Positions 41,428-50,571 of a stretch of 64,000 bases of DNA are shown here, piece by piece. The stretch is from Pseudomonas sp. SL4(2022) (lineage in GTDB: Bacteria; Pseudomonadota; Gammaproteobacteria; Pseudomonadales; Pseudomonadaceae). The position numbers were made by a program, and so were the translations under genes. The stretch spans positions 3,912,001-3,976,000 of the forward strand of contig NZ_CP113060.1 of NCBI RefSeq assembly GCF_026625725.1, read 5' to 3'. Within the stretch, counting starts at the first letter, position 1, and each line of letters starts with the position of its first letter. Below the pieces are notes generated by a model. That model was given only the letters and a program-made list of their open reading frames with translations. It had not been told where the DNA came from and did no database searches.

Positions 41428-41456
41428 TTGATCAATCCGAGCTTAGCGTCGACAAT
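41428..41456 (+). promoter_or_regulatory. Candidate promoter of the FAN1-helicase operon
   Basis: TTGATC (41428-41433), a 17-bp spacer and GACAAT (41451-41456). Transcription would begin inside the LexA-like box at 41458-41473, leaving a very short leader before the ATG at 41485. Confidence 0.4.
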
Positions 41457-41457
41457 C

Positions 41458-41473
41458 CTGTACAAGAATACAG
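41458..41473 (+). promoter_or_regulatory. LexA (SOS) box-like site
   Basis: CTGTACAAGAATACAG: CTG-N10-CAG with outer halves CTGTA and ATACAG, matching the LexA consensus CTGTATATATATACAG in 13 of 16 positions. It lies 11 bases before the FAN1 start codon and overlaps the predicted transcription start, a position suited to repression. Confidence 0.7.
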
Positions 41474-41484
41474 TGATCATCGTT

Positions 41485-43128
41485 ATGCAAGCCGCCCCCC
41501 TCCCCACAGAACTCTACTACCTCAGTAATTTTCGAGCCGCGCTAGCCTGGATCGAAGCACGCTATGCCGACCTGCTGACGGCCGAAGAGTACGGGTTTAT
41601 CCGGAATTTTCAGGCCATGGCCTGGCCTTCCCAGGCATTACTGGTGCGCATGATCATGCGCAAAGGCTGCCACTTTCGGCTGAGCAAACTCGACTACCCG
41701 GAAATTGGTGACAGCCATAGAGCCTCTGGCGAATTGCTGGATTCTGGCTGGATTACCGAACAAGCGCTCTTGAGCCGCCATGAGATTGTCGAGTTGCTGC
41801 GCAAGGATGAAGTGCTGACTCACCTGCCGCTCACAGACCGGCGTGCAACCCAGAAAAAATCGGCCTTGCTCGAACAACTCAACGACCAGAACCAGCCCGC
41901 GCAAAAGTTCAGCGATTGGTGCCCAGCGTTGGCTGATCGGCTGTTAAGCCTGACCGTGGGCGAGCTGTGCGACCGCCTGCGCCTGATGTTTTTCGGCAAT
42001 CTGGCACAAGACTGGTCTGAATACGTGCTCGCGGATCTAGGAATCTATCGCTACGAGACGGTAGACATCAGCCCGGACTCACGGGGCTTTCAACATCGTC
42101 AGGATCTAGAGGACTACCTCTACCTGCGAACGCTGCGTACGGCTGTGGAAGAAGGTGCGGACCTTGAAACGGTTTGGCCTCCGCTGCTGGCCTTCAGCTC
42201 AGCGAATGCTCACTTGTGTGCGCGTCAATCGCGCTTGCTGTTCCAGGTTGCCCAGATGCTGGAAAAAAATGGCGAACTGCAGCAAGCCCTGGCTTTATAT
42301 CAACGCAGTATTCACGCCGAAGCGCGCTGGCGTCAGGTCCGCGTACTGGAGCACCTGGGCAGAGACAATGAAGCCTATGAGCATGCCCTGGCTTTCAGCG
42401 CTGCGCCTGGCAGTGATGAGGAGCGTCAGCGCCTTGAGCGTGCGCTCTCGCGGCTACGTCGAAAACTCGACCTGCCGCCGCAAATAGCGGCAGTAAGCGT
42501 TGCTGAAACACGTATTAATCTGCAGCTACCTAGACCGTTACATGGCAGCGTGGAAATCGCCGTGCGCGACCATTTCCATTGCGCGAACGCCCCGGTTCAT
42601 TATCTGGAAAATACCCTGATCTGCAGCCTATTCGGCCTGCTGTGCTGGGATGCAATTTTTGCCCCGTTACCGGGCGCTTTTTTCCATCCGTTTCACAGCG
42701 GCCCGGTGGATCTGTACAGCCCTGATTTTTATACCCGCCGTCAGCAACTGTTTGAGCAGTGTCTACTGCATCTTGAACAGCCGGACTACATGCCGCATTT
42801 CAGGTCGCGGTATCAGGAAAAATTCGGCCTGCAATCGCCCTTTGTGTTCTGGGACATGTTCACAGAAGAGCGTCTTGAATTGGCCTTGCTGTGTATTCCG
42901 GCGGCGCACCTGAGTGCCTGCTTCCGCCGCTTGTTACGTGATCTGAAGGCCAACCGGGCCGGTATGCCTGATCTGATTCAGTTCTACCCGGATGCGCGTC
43001 GCTATCGCATGATCGAAGTAAAAGGCCCTGGTGATCGCTTGCAGGATAATCAGAAGCGCTGGCTCAGCTTTGCGGCTGAACAGGGCATTCCCGTTGAGGT
43101 CTGTTACGTGAGTTGGCTGAGCACGTGA
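41485..43128 (+). CDS. FAN1-type VRR-NUC structure-specific nuclease
   Basis: A 547-residue bacterial FAN1 homologue. FAN1 nucleases cut 5' flaps and help unhook DNA interstrand cross-links. The C-terminal VRR-NUC domain has MPDLIQFYPD followed by MIEVKGPGDRLQDNQKRWL, giving the catalytic D...E-x-K of the PD-(D/E)XK superfamily. The middle is helical and TPR-like (QALALYQRSIHAEARWRQV), as in FAN1, and the N-terminal SAP-like region is present. The ATG at 41485 has only a weak ribosome site. Its stop overlaps the helicase GTG by four bases. A LexA-like box lies just upstream. Confidence 0.9.
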   Translation: MQAAPLPTELYYLSNFRAALAWIEARYADLLTAEEYGFIRNFQAMAWPSQALLVRMIMRKGCHFRLSKLDYPEIGDSHRASGELLDSGWITEQALLSRHEIVELLRKDEVLTHLPLTDRRATQKKSALLEQLNDQNQPAQKFSDWCPALADRLLSLTVGELCDRLRLMFFGNLAQDWSEYVLADLGIYRYETVDISPDSRGFQHRQDLEDYLYLRTLRTAVEEGADLETVWPPLLAFSSANAHLCARQSRLLFQVAQMLEKNGELQQALALYQRSIHAEARWRQVRVLEHLGRDNEAYEHALAFSAAPGSDEERQRLERALSRLRRKLDLPPQIAAVSVAETRINLQLPRPLHGSVEIAVRDHFHCANAPVHYLENTLICSLFGLLCWDAIFAPLPGAFFHPFHSGPVDLYSPDFYTRRQQLFEQCLLHLEQPDYMPHFRSRYQEKFGLQSPFVFWDMFTEERLELALLCIPAAHLSACFRRLLRDLKANRAGMPDLIQFYPDARRYRMIEVKGPGDRLQDNQKRWLSFAAEQGIPVEVCYVSWLST

Positions 43129-45398
43129 ACTATCGCATTGCAGTCAGAGCGCTGTGTGAGTTCACAGCCAAGGTGGGTGATCTCGATCTGCGTTTCACCC
43201 CATCTCCCACGGCACAGGAGGGTATGGCTGGGCATCAGACCGTCGTCAGCCGGCGTGGTGAGGGCTACATCGCCGAATTGCCCTTGAGCGGCGTTTATCC
43301 GGGTTTGCAGGTGACCGGCCGTGCCGATGGCTATGACCCTGAGCAGCAGCGGCTCGAAGAGATCAAGACACACCGCGGTGATATCAGCCGTATCCCGACC
43401 AACCATCGTCAATTGCACTGGGCGCAGGTGAAAATTTATGGCTGGCTGCTGTGTCAGCAGCTTGAGCTGACAGAGCTTGAGCTGGCCGTGATCTATTTCG
43501 ATGTTATGAGCCACGCCGAACACGCCTTCAGCGAGCGGGTCCAGGCCAGCGAGTTACAGGCCTTTTTTGCCCAGCAATGCCAACAGTTTTTGCGCTGGGC
43601 AGAGCGCGAGCAGGCCCATCGTCACGAGCGCGACATTTACCTGGAAAACCTGCAGTTTCCCTACCCGAGCTTTCGTCATGGCCAGCGGCAACTGGCTGAG
43701 GCGGTGTACCGCTCTGCGCGTGATGGTCACACGCTGATGGTTCAGGCCACCACCGGCATCGGCAAAACCCTGGGCACGCTATTCCCGCAATTGAAGTCAA
43801 TCCCTGGCCAGCATCTGGACAGGCTGTTCTTTCTAACGGCCAAAACACCCGGCCGCCGCCTGGCGCTCGATGCGCTACAAAGCCTGCGCGAGCCGGCTGA
43901 GTGCATTCCGCTACGCGTCCTGGAACATGTTGCTCGTGATAAGTCCTGCGAGCACCCGGACAAAAGCTGCCATGGCCAATCCTGCCCGCTGGCGAAGGGT
44001 TTTTATGATCGCTTGCCCGCTGCGCGTCTTGCTGCATTAGCACAGGCCTGGCTGCCCCAAGTTCACGTACGCCGCATCGCGCTCGAACATCAGGTCTGTC
44101 CGTACTACCTGAGTCAGGAGCTTTGCCGCTGGGCTGATGTGGTCGTGTGCGACTACAACTATTACTTCGACATGAACGCTTTGCTTTACGGCCTGACGCT
44201 GCTCAATGAGTGGCGTATCGCGGTGCTGGTGGATGAGGCGCACAACCTGGTGGATCGCGCTCGCAGTATGTACAGCGCCGAGCTGCAACAAACCCAGCTG
44301 CACCAGCTGAGTCATTCGGCACCGGGGAGTATTCGCAGTGCCTTGCAACGTGTGGGCCGACACTGGGAACAACTCAACCGCGTACAGCAACAGGACTACC
44401 AAATCTATCCGGCCGTGCCAGATCTGTTCGTGGCCGCGCTGCAGAAAGCCGTTACGGCCATCACCGATCACCTCAGTGAGCAGCCCGACGGGCATCAACG
44501 CGAACTGCTTGAGTTCTATCTGGATGCCATGTTGTTCTGCCGCTTGAGCGAGGCGTATGGACCCCATTCACTGTTTGATATCACCCGCCAGCACGACAAT
44601 GCACTCAGCCTCGACACCACGCTCTGCCTGCGTAACGTAGTACCTGCGCCATTTCTGGGTAGTCGTTTCGCTGATGCACACACCACCACACTGTTTTCCG
44701 CCACCCTGCGCCCTGCCAATTATTACCGCGACCTGCTGGGGCTGCCCGAAGAAGCCCAATGGCTTGATGTGGCCTCCCCCTTTGCCGCCGAACAGCTGCA
44801 AGTCCGTATCGTGCGCAACCTGTCCACTCGCTATCAGCATCGCGACTCGAGCCTCGCGCCGATCACCCGCATCATGGCGGAACAGTACCGCCGAGAACCC
44901 GGCAACTACCTGGCGTTTTTCAGCAGCTATGCCTACCTGGAGCAAGTGCGCCAGCACTTCATGGCCATGCATCCCGCCATTCCGGTCAGCGTGCAGACGC
45001 GCAGCATGAATGAAAGCCAGCGCCAGGCTTTTCTCGATAATTTCACGCTGCACTCAGAAGGAATCGGCTTTGTCGTGTTGGGCGGTGCCTTTGGTGAGGG
45101 TATCGATTTACCTGGTAAGCGCCTGATCGGGGCCTTCATTGCCACGCTGGGGCTACCGCAGGTCAACGAGGTGAACGAAGAAATCAAGGATCGCATGCAA
45201 CAGATGTTCGGCACGGATCATGGCTACGACTACGCCTACCTCTACCCGGGTATGCAAAAAGTCATTCAGGCTGCTGGTCGGGTGATTCGCACAACGGCCG
45301 ACCGAGGCGTGGTCTACCTGATGGATGACCGCTTTGCGCAAAGCAAACTCAAAGACTTATTGCCGGCATGGTGGCATGTCGAGCCTTACCGCGTATAA
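43125..45398 (+). CDS. Nuclease-helicase fusion: RecB/Cas4-like domain plus XPD/DinG-type helicase
   Basis: 757 residues. The N-terminal about 170 residues look like a PD-(D/E)XK nuclease: GRADGY (Asp68), LEEIKT (Glu79-x-Lys81) and QLHWAQVKIYGWLL, the Q-x3-Y-type motif of RecB/Cas4 nucleases. The rest is an SF2 Rad3/XPD helicase: Walker A QATTGIGKTLGTLFP (about 207-221), a cysteine-rich insert (SCEHPDKSCHGQSC, then VCPYYLSQELC) in the place of the XPD iron-sulfur domain, DEAH in VLVDEAHNLVD, and motif VI QAAGRVIRTTADRG. Start GTG at 43125, overlapping the FAN1 stop. A joint role in cross-link or flap repair is inferred. Confidence 0.85.
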   Translation: MNYRIAVRALCEFTAKVGDLDLRFTPSPTAQEGMAGHQTVVSRRGEGYIAELPLSGVYPGLQVTGRADGYDPEQQRLEEIKTHRGDISRIPTNHRQLHWAQVKIYGWLLCQQLELTELELAVIYFDVMSHAEHAFSERVQASELQAFFAQQCQQFLRWAEREQAHRHERDIYLENLQFPYPSFRHGQRQLAEAVYRSARDGHTLMVQATTGIGKTLGTLFPQLKSIPGQHLDRLFFLTAKTPGRRLALDALQSLREPAECIPLRVLEHVARDKSCEHPDKSCHGQSCPLAKGFYDRLPAARLAALAQAWLPQVHVRRIALEHQVCPYYLSQELCRWADVVVCDYNYYFDMNALLYGLTLLNEWRIAVLVDEAHNLVDRARSMYSAELQQTQLHQLSHSAPGSIRSALQRVGRHWEQLNRVQQQDYQIYPAVPDLFVAALQKAVTAITDHLSEQPDGHQRELLEFYLDAMLFCRLSEAYGPHSLFDITRQHDNALSLDTTLCLRNVVPAPFLGSRFADAHTTTLFSATLRPANYYRDLLGLPEEAQWLDVASPFAAEQLQVRIVRNLSTRYQHRDSSLAPITRIMAEQYRREPGNYLAFFSSYAYLEQVRQHFMAMHPAIPVSVQTRSMNESQRQAFLDNFTLHSEGIGFVVLGGAFGEGIDLPGKRLIGAFIATLGLPQVNEVNEEIKDRMQQMFGTDHGYDYAYLYPGMQKVIQAAGRVIRTTADRGVVYLMDDRFAQSKLKDLLPAWWHVEPYRV

Positions 45399-45505
45399 AG
45401 CCCGAGCCATATCGATCGATATCTATAATCGTATTTAAATTCAATCACTTACATATCGCCCAATACGTGTAGAATCCCGCGCCCGAAAATCCAGGAGACA
45501 ACACA

Positions 45506-45832
45506 TTGGCAATCCATTACTCCGTTTCCCAGGGCAATGTTGCATGCGGGCGCACAGGACTGAATCTGGACATGACCCAAGATGCCAAGCAGGCTTCCTG
45601 CAAACTGTGCCTGCGTACCCTTGAGAAGGAAGCGAGCGAGCCCGTGCGTAAGACCCCTACACTGGCGGAACTCCGAGCAGCGGCCAAGGCCGCGAAACAA
45701 GCTGTCGCAGCAAGTGCTTCCGCCACTCCATCCGCAACCTTGTCGCCTCGCGCCGAATGGCAGCAGCGCCTCACACAACTACCGGGCAAGCATCGCATGC
45801 CGCGCGGCCTGGCCCGTCAGGTATTCGTATAG
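45506..45832 (+). CDS. Small conserved-looking protein with four cysteines
   Basis: 108 residues from a TTG at 45506 with GGAG about nine bases upstream. The first half carries Cys at VACGRTG and ASCKLC, which could bind zinc or an iron-sulfur centre. The second half is alanine-rich and then basic (AEWQQRLTQLPGKHRMPRGL). A -10-like TAGAAT lies upstream, so it is probably transcribed separately from the helicase gene. Function not recognised. Confidence 0.6.
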   Translation: MAIHYSVSQGNVACGRTGLNLDMTQDAKQASCKLCLRTLEKEASEPVRKTPTLAELRAAAKAAKQAVAASASATPSATLSPRAEWQQRLTQLPGKHRMPRGLARQVFV

Positions 45833-46264
45833 CCTGTCCTTTCCAGCGGGTTAGCGTGATTGCCCGCTGGCCCTCCTGCGCGATGAGCAGCCAACACATG
45901 CCGCAAGCGTAACGGCAACGCCTTTCAGGGCGATACTTGATCTGGTTCAGCCCAGGCAATACCGATGCAGCAAGCGCGCAGTGCTGATTTGCCCACTGCG
46001 TGCCCGGTATCCAGGAGCGCGACCCCGGCGGACGTCCCCGCCCTCAGACCGTCACTCGAGCAATCGGCAGGCCTGGAACCGCCTCGCGTGCTCGACGAAT
46101 CGGCTCGCAAACACCAGACAATGGCGGCGTCAGCATGCCGGCAAGCACGGAAGCGGCCGCTCATGAACGCCCCCGCCGGGATGGATACTAGGACCTTTGT
46201 TGGCTCGGGGCCTGGCATAAACCTCTCGATCACTTCTGGACGCCAGGCCCAGGTTGATACCCAA
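45833..46264. other. Unassigned segment bordering the RND genes
   Basis: 432 bases with no convincing gene on either strand. A hairpin CCAGCGGG / CCCGCTGG (45843-45870) may end the upstream small gene. Reading frames of about 100 codons exist on both strands (45965-46270 plus, 46233-45925 minus), but they overlap each other and resemble no protein. It probably marks the left edge of the inserted segment with the RND operon. Confidence 0.45.
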
Positions 46265-49200
46265 TTATGAATGTTGCAAGGGCTCGGGCTCTGACCGACT
46301 GCGCCGCCCCGTATCCCATTGCAGCAGGAGGGAAATGGCGCAAGGGAGCACAGTGAGAGTCACCACTGTCGCAATGAAGAGCCCGCCGATCACCGCGAAG
46401 GCCATGGGCCCCCAGAATATCTGCGACGCGATGGGAATCATGCCAAGGATCGCTGCGCAGGCCGTTAGCACGATAGGCCGTGCCCGGTGCGTCGCGGCCT
46501 GTACGATGGCCTCGCGCGGCGACTGGCCCGCGCCGACATTGATGTCTACTTCCTCAATGAGGATGATGGCGTTGCGGACGATCATGCCGACCAGGGCGAT
46601 GACCCCGAGCTGCGCCACAAAACCCATGGGCGTTCCGGTCGGCAGCATGGCCAGGACCACTCCGATCAGGCCGAACGGTGCCATCGCCAGGGCGAGGAAC
46701 ATCCGCAAGAAACTGCGGAGCTGCAGCATCAGCAGCACGCACATCACGAGGGCAGTCAACGGCAGTACGGCGGCCAGCGAAGCGCTTCCCTTCGCGGCTT
46801 CTTCGACGGCACCGCCGGTTTCGACCTTGTAGCCCTTGGGCAGGCCGGCGGCGAAATGCGCGACGGCGGGCTCGAGCGCCTGTACGACAGTCGCCGCCTC
46901 GACGCCCTCACGAACGTCGCCCTGAACGGTGACCAGCGGGAGACGCTGCCTCCGCCAGATGATCGGATCCTCGACGCCGTAGCTGAGCCTGGCGATCTGC
47001 GACAGCGGGACGGCAACCCCATGGGCCGAGCGGATCTGCAGGTTAGCCAGAGTCGCGAGGTTGGTGCGCTCACCGATCTGCGCGCGGACGACCACGTCAA
47101 CGAGACGATCCTGGTCGCGCACAGTGGTCACGGTCATGCCAGAGAAGATCAACGCCATGGCACTGGCGATCTCCTCGGAGGAAAGCCCCAGCGCCCGTGC
47201 CTGCGTCTGATCGATGGCGACGATGATGCTCCGTTGCGGTTCACCCGACAGCAGATGCACCTCGCGGGTATCCGTGTTTGTCGAGAGCAGGTTGGCAAGC
47301 TCTCCGGCCAGGTCACGCACCTTGCTCTGGTCGGGTCCCGTGACGCGGTATTTGAGGGGCCAGCCGACCGGCGGGCCGAGCTCGAGTGGCGTCGCCCGCG
47401 CGATGAGTCCCGGGAATTCCGTCTTGAACAGCCCGGCGAGCTTGGCCTGCAGTGCGTCACGTTCCTCAATGCCCTTGGTCACCACCACCGCCTGGGTCAC
47501 ATTGTCGTTCTGCAGCAGCACCTCCATAGGGAGGTAGAAGCGTATGGCACCGGAACCGACATAGGTCGAGAACAGCTCGACACCGGCGTCCTCCTTGAGC
47601 AGTTTCTCGAGTTTCAGTGCCTCCCGCTCCGTCGCCTCCAGCGACGCGTTCTGCGGCAGCGTCAGGCTGACCAGGAGCTCCGGCCGGTCGGAGGGCGGGA
47701 AGAACTGCTGTTCGAGCTGGCCCGAGGCGAAAAGCGACAGCGCGAAGGCCACACCAGCCGAGGCAAGCGTGATCGCGCGATGCTGCAGAGCCCATGACAA
47801 GGCGCGCCGGTAGAGCCCCATGATCCGGCCATGGCCATGGCCATGATTCGGTAGGGATTTCGGCAGAAGCAAGGTGCCGAGCAAGGGCGAGAAAAGGACT
47901 GCGACCACCCAGGATGCGGACAGCGAAATCAATACCACCATAAACATCGAATAACAGTATTCACCCGCGCTCGAAGCGGCGAATCCGACCGGGATGAAGC
48001 CAGCGATCATCACCAGCGTGCCCGTCAACATTGGGAAGGCAGTCGAGTCGTAGGCGAAGCTCGCCGCTCGCTTGAGGCTCCAGCCCTCCTCCAGCTTTCC
48101 AATCATCGCCTCGACAGTGATCATCGCGTCGTCGACGAGCAGGCCAAGGGCGATGATCAACGCACCTAGCGAGATGCGCTGCAGGCCAATGCCGGTGAGT
48201 TCCATACCGATGAAGGTCAATGCCAGGACAAACGGGATCGAGATGCTGACGACGAGGCCGGCGCGGACGCCGAGCGAAAGGAACGAGACGGCGAGCACGA
48301 TCGCAATCGCTTCGGCCAGCACCTTCAGGAAACCGCTCACGGCCTGCTTAACAACGGTCGATTGGTCTGCAACCAGACGCATCTCGATGCCGTGGGGCAA
48401 CGCCAGCCCTACCTCGTCCATGCGCTCTCGCACCGCTTCCCCGAATTCAAGCAGGTTGCCGTCGGAAGCCATGGAGATGGCGACGCCGAGGGCCTTCTCG
48501 CCGTTGACGCGGAACTGCGGCGATGGCGGGTCGGCCGGGATACGTCGGATAGTGGCCAGCTCAGTCAGCGGCACGAACCGGTCGTTCGCCCGCAGCGTCA
48601 TGGCCCGCAGACTCTCCTCGGATTCGAAGCTACCGCTGACGCGCAGGGCGATCTTGTCGTCTGCCAGGCGCATCGTTCCAGCGGGGCTGACAGCGTTCTG
48701 AGCACTCAGAGCCCTCAGCACCGCCTGCTCGTCCAGGCCGTAGGCCGCCAGTAGACTGATGGAGAATTCGACGGCAATTTGTTCCTCCTGCACGCCCAGG
48801 AGCTGCACCTTGCCGATGTTCGGGATGCGCAGCAATTCCGCACGCACGCCCTCGAGGTAGTCGCGCAACTCCCGATCCGAGAATCCCTCGGCCGTAAACC
48901 CATAGATTTGGCCATAGGTGTCGCCGAATTCGTCGTCGAAGAACGGACCCTGGACCCCGCTGGGGAGGGTCACGGCGATATCGGCCATCTTCTTGCGCAC
49001 CTGGTACCAGGCGTCGGGAACAATGTCTGCCGGCGCATCGTCGCGCAGGTTCACCATGATCACCGTCTCGCCCGGGCGCGTGTAGCTGTCGAGCCGGTCG
49101 AGCCAGGGGGTCTCTTCGAGCTTTTTCTCCAGGCGATCGGTCAGCAGCTTCGTCGTGTCATCGATGTTCGCGCCGGGCCAGCGTGCGGCCACCACCATGG

Positions 49201-49369
49201 TCTTGATGGTGAAGGCAGGGTCTTCGTTGCGGCTCAGTTTCGAATAACTCATCGCGCCGCCGAGCAGCGTGATCAGCATGAGGAAGAAGATCAGCGGCTT
49301 TTGAGCGATCGCCCAGGCCGAGAGATTGAAGCCGCTCTGCCCTTGCGGACCTGTCTTGCTCGAACTCAT
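46265..49369 (-). CDS. RND-type efflux permease (HAE1 family)
   Basis: Proton-driven inner-membrane drug exporter, 1034 residues, trimeric in this family. The first helix follows NLSAWAIAQKPLIFFLMLI; the proton-relay pair of adjacent Asp is in LGLLVDDAMITVEAMIG (TM4). Two large periplasmic loops and about twelve helices are evident. MSSSKTGPQGQSGF is an unusual soluble N-terminus. It overlaps the adaptor gene by four bases. No outer-membrane channel gene or regulator adjoins, so it would rely on a TolC/OprM-like protein elsewhere. Substrate unknown; a TriC-like role is only a loose resemblance. Confidence 0.9.
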   Translation of the reverse strand: MSSSKTGPQGQSGFNLSAWAIAQKPLIFFLMLITLLGGAMSYSKLSRNEDPAFTIKTMVVAARWPGANIDDTTKLLTDRLEKKLEETPWLDRLDSYTRPGETVIMVNLRDDAPADIVPDAWYQVRKKMADIAVTLPSGVQGPFFDDEFGDTYGQIYGFTAEGFSDRELRDYLEGVRAELLRIPNIGKVQLLGVQEEQIAVEFSISLLAAYGLDEQAVLRALSAQNAVSPAGTMRLADDKIALRVSGSFESEESLRAMTLRANDRFVPLTELATIRRIPADPPSPQFRVNGEKALGVAISMASDGNLLEFGEAVRERMDEVGLALPHGIEMRLVADQSTVVKQAVSGFLKVLAEAIAIVLAVSFLSLGVRAGLVVSISIPFVLALTFIGMELTGIGLQRISLGALIIALGLLVDDAMITVEAMIGKLEEGWSLKRAASFAYDSTAFPMLTGTLVMIAGFIPVGFAASSAGEYCYSMFMVVLISLSASWVVAVLFSPLLGTLLLPKSLPNHGHGHGRIMGLYRRALSWALQHRAITLASAGVAFALSLFASGQLEQQFFPPSDRPELLVSLTLPQNASLEATEREALKLEKLLKEDAGVELFSTYVGSGAIRFYLPMEVLLQNDNVTQAVVVTKGIEERDALQAKLAGLFKTEFPGLIARATPLELGPPVGWPLKYRVTGPDQSKVRDLAGELANLLSTNTDTREVHLLSGEPQRSIIVAIDQTQARALGLSSEEIASAMALIFSGMTVTTVRDQDRLVDVVVRAQIGERTNLATLANLQIRSAHGVAVPLSQIARLSYGVEDPIIWRRQRLPLVTVQGDVREGVEAATVVQALEPAVAHFAAGLPKGYKVETGGAVEEAAKGSASLAAVLPLTALVMCVLLMLQLRSFLRMFLALAMAPFGLIGVVLAMLPTGTPMGFVAQLGVIALVGMIVRNAIILIEEVDINVGAGQSPREAIVQAATHRARPIVLTACAAILGMIPIASQIFWGPMAFAVIGGLFIATVVTLTVLPCAISLLLQWDTGRRSRSEPEPLQHS

Positions 49370-50457
49370 TTGGCCACCTCGCGGGCATCATAGGTGACTT
49401 TCTGGCCATGCCTGAGCTTGCTCACACCTGCGGTGACCACAGCATCGCCTTCGCTGAGCCCGGACTCGACCAACGCTTGCGTTGCCGTGTAGCGCGCCAC
49501 CACCACCGGTTTACGGACAAGCTCCTGGCGAGCGGGATGGACCACGAACACCGCAGGATTGCCAGCCTCGCTCGTCAAGGCCGAGGACGGCAGGATGATG
49601 AGCGACTTGCCGGGCAGGATCAGACGCCCTGTTACCGTGGCGCCCAGTGCCATGGTATCGGGAGCATCGGGCAGCGCGATACGGACACGATAAGTGCGGG
49701 TCGCCGGGTCCGCAGTCGGACTGGCATCGCGGAGCCGGCCGATCACCTTGACTGAGGGATCGGATAGGAGCGCCACTTCGACTTGCACGTCGGAGGGCAC
49801 GCTGGTGTAGATCCGCTCGGACACGTTGAAGACGGCATCGCGTTCATGGGTGGAAGACAGCTTGATCGCCGGCTGACCGACATCGACGACCTGACCGGCA
49901 TTGACCAGGACCGCGCTGACGATGGCGTCGTCGGGCGCACGGAGCTCGGTGTAGGTCAGCTTGTTGCGGGCGGTCTGCAGTCCCGTTCTGGCGACATTGA
50001 GCTTGGCGTTGGAGGCACGCCAGTTGGCCTCGGCTTCCTCGACCCGCGCCCGCGCGACGAACTGCTTGGCGAAGAGGGTGCGCTGTCGATCAAGCTCCGA
50101 CTTCGCTAATCCTTCCACTGCCTCGGCACTCTTCACCTCGGCCTCGGCGGTCAGCACTTCGTTCTGAACGTCGCTCGGATCGAGTGTCGCCAGAACCTGC
50201 CCCTTGACGACACTCATGCCGATCTCCGCGATACGGGTCGCGACGCGGCCGTCGATGCGGAAGCCGAGGTTAGTTTCGACATTCGCCTGGATTTCGCCCG
50301 TTTGGGCGACCTCATCGCCGATGGAGACAGCCTTCGCAATGACCGCGCGCACGGGACGCGGCGCCTCCGTCGTTTGTATTTCCTCCTGACACCCCGTCAC
50401 TACCATGACCAGGCTGCAGGCATAACCGCAGAACAGGAATGTCTTAATTAGCTTCAT
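49366..50457 (-). CDS. RND periplasmic adaptor lipoprotein
   Basis: A 363-residue membrane fusion protein linking the permease to an outer-membrane channel. The lipoprotein signal ends in VMVVTGCQEE (Cys23). Order: barrel-sandwich/lipoyl half (GEIQANVETNLGFRIDGRV), alpha-helical hairpin (about residues 95-160), second lipoyl half (LRAPDDAIVSAVLVNAGQVV), beta-barrel and membrane-proximal domain. It is first in the operon, with permease second. The start ATG at 50457 follows AAGGAAA. A 21-bp palindrome lies about 90 bases upstream. Confidence 0.9.
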   Translation of the reverse strand: MKLIKTFLFCGYACSLVMVVTGCQEEIQTTEAPRPVRAVIAKAVSIGDEVAQTGEIQANVETNLGFRIDGRVATRIAEIGMSVVKGQVLATLDPSDVQNEVLTAEAEVKSAEAVEGLAKSELDRQRTLFAKQFVARARVEEAEANWRASNAKLNVARTGLQTARNKLTYTELRAPDDAIVSAVLVNAGQVVDVGQPAIKLSSTHERDAVFNVSERIYTSVPSDVQVEVALLSDPSVKVIGRLRDASPTADPATRTYRVRIALPDAPDTMALGATVTGRLILPGKSLIILPSSALTSEAGNPAVFVVHPARQELVRKPVVVARYTATQALVESGLSEGDAVVTAGVSKLRHGQKVTYDAREVAK

Positions 50458-50548
50458 CTCGGGTTTCCTTACTCAAGCACGAGCAAAAATGAGCGACGCA
50501 CACACTCCCGGAGTTCTGTGCGTGCGGCGCTGAAAATCGGTAGAGCCT

Positions 50549-50569
50549 TTCATAGCACGAACCTATGAA
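50549..50569. promoter_or_regulatory. Palindrome upstream of the RND operon
   Basis: TTCATAG / CTATGAA, 7-bp arms with a 7-base centre, about 92-112 bases before the adaptor gene. It has the size and symmetry of a TetR-type operator, but no regulator gene lies nearby. Confidence 0.35.
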
Positions 50570-50571
50570 GC

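Noticed and set aside
41410..41484. An upstream GTG start for the FAN1 gene
   Set aside because: It would place the LexA-like box and the promoter inside the coding region and adds residues unlike FAN1 N-termini.
45925..46233. A 102-codon minus-strand frame beside the RND permease
   Set aside because: Composition is like random GC-rich DNA and an equal-length frame overlaps it on the other strand; kept only as an unassigned segment.
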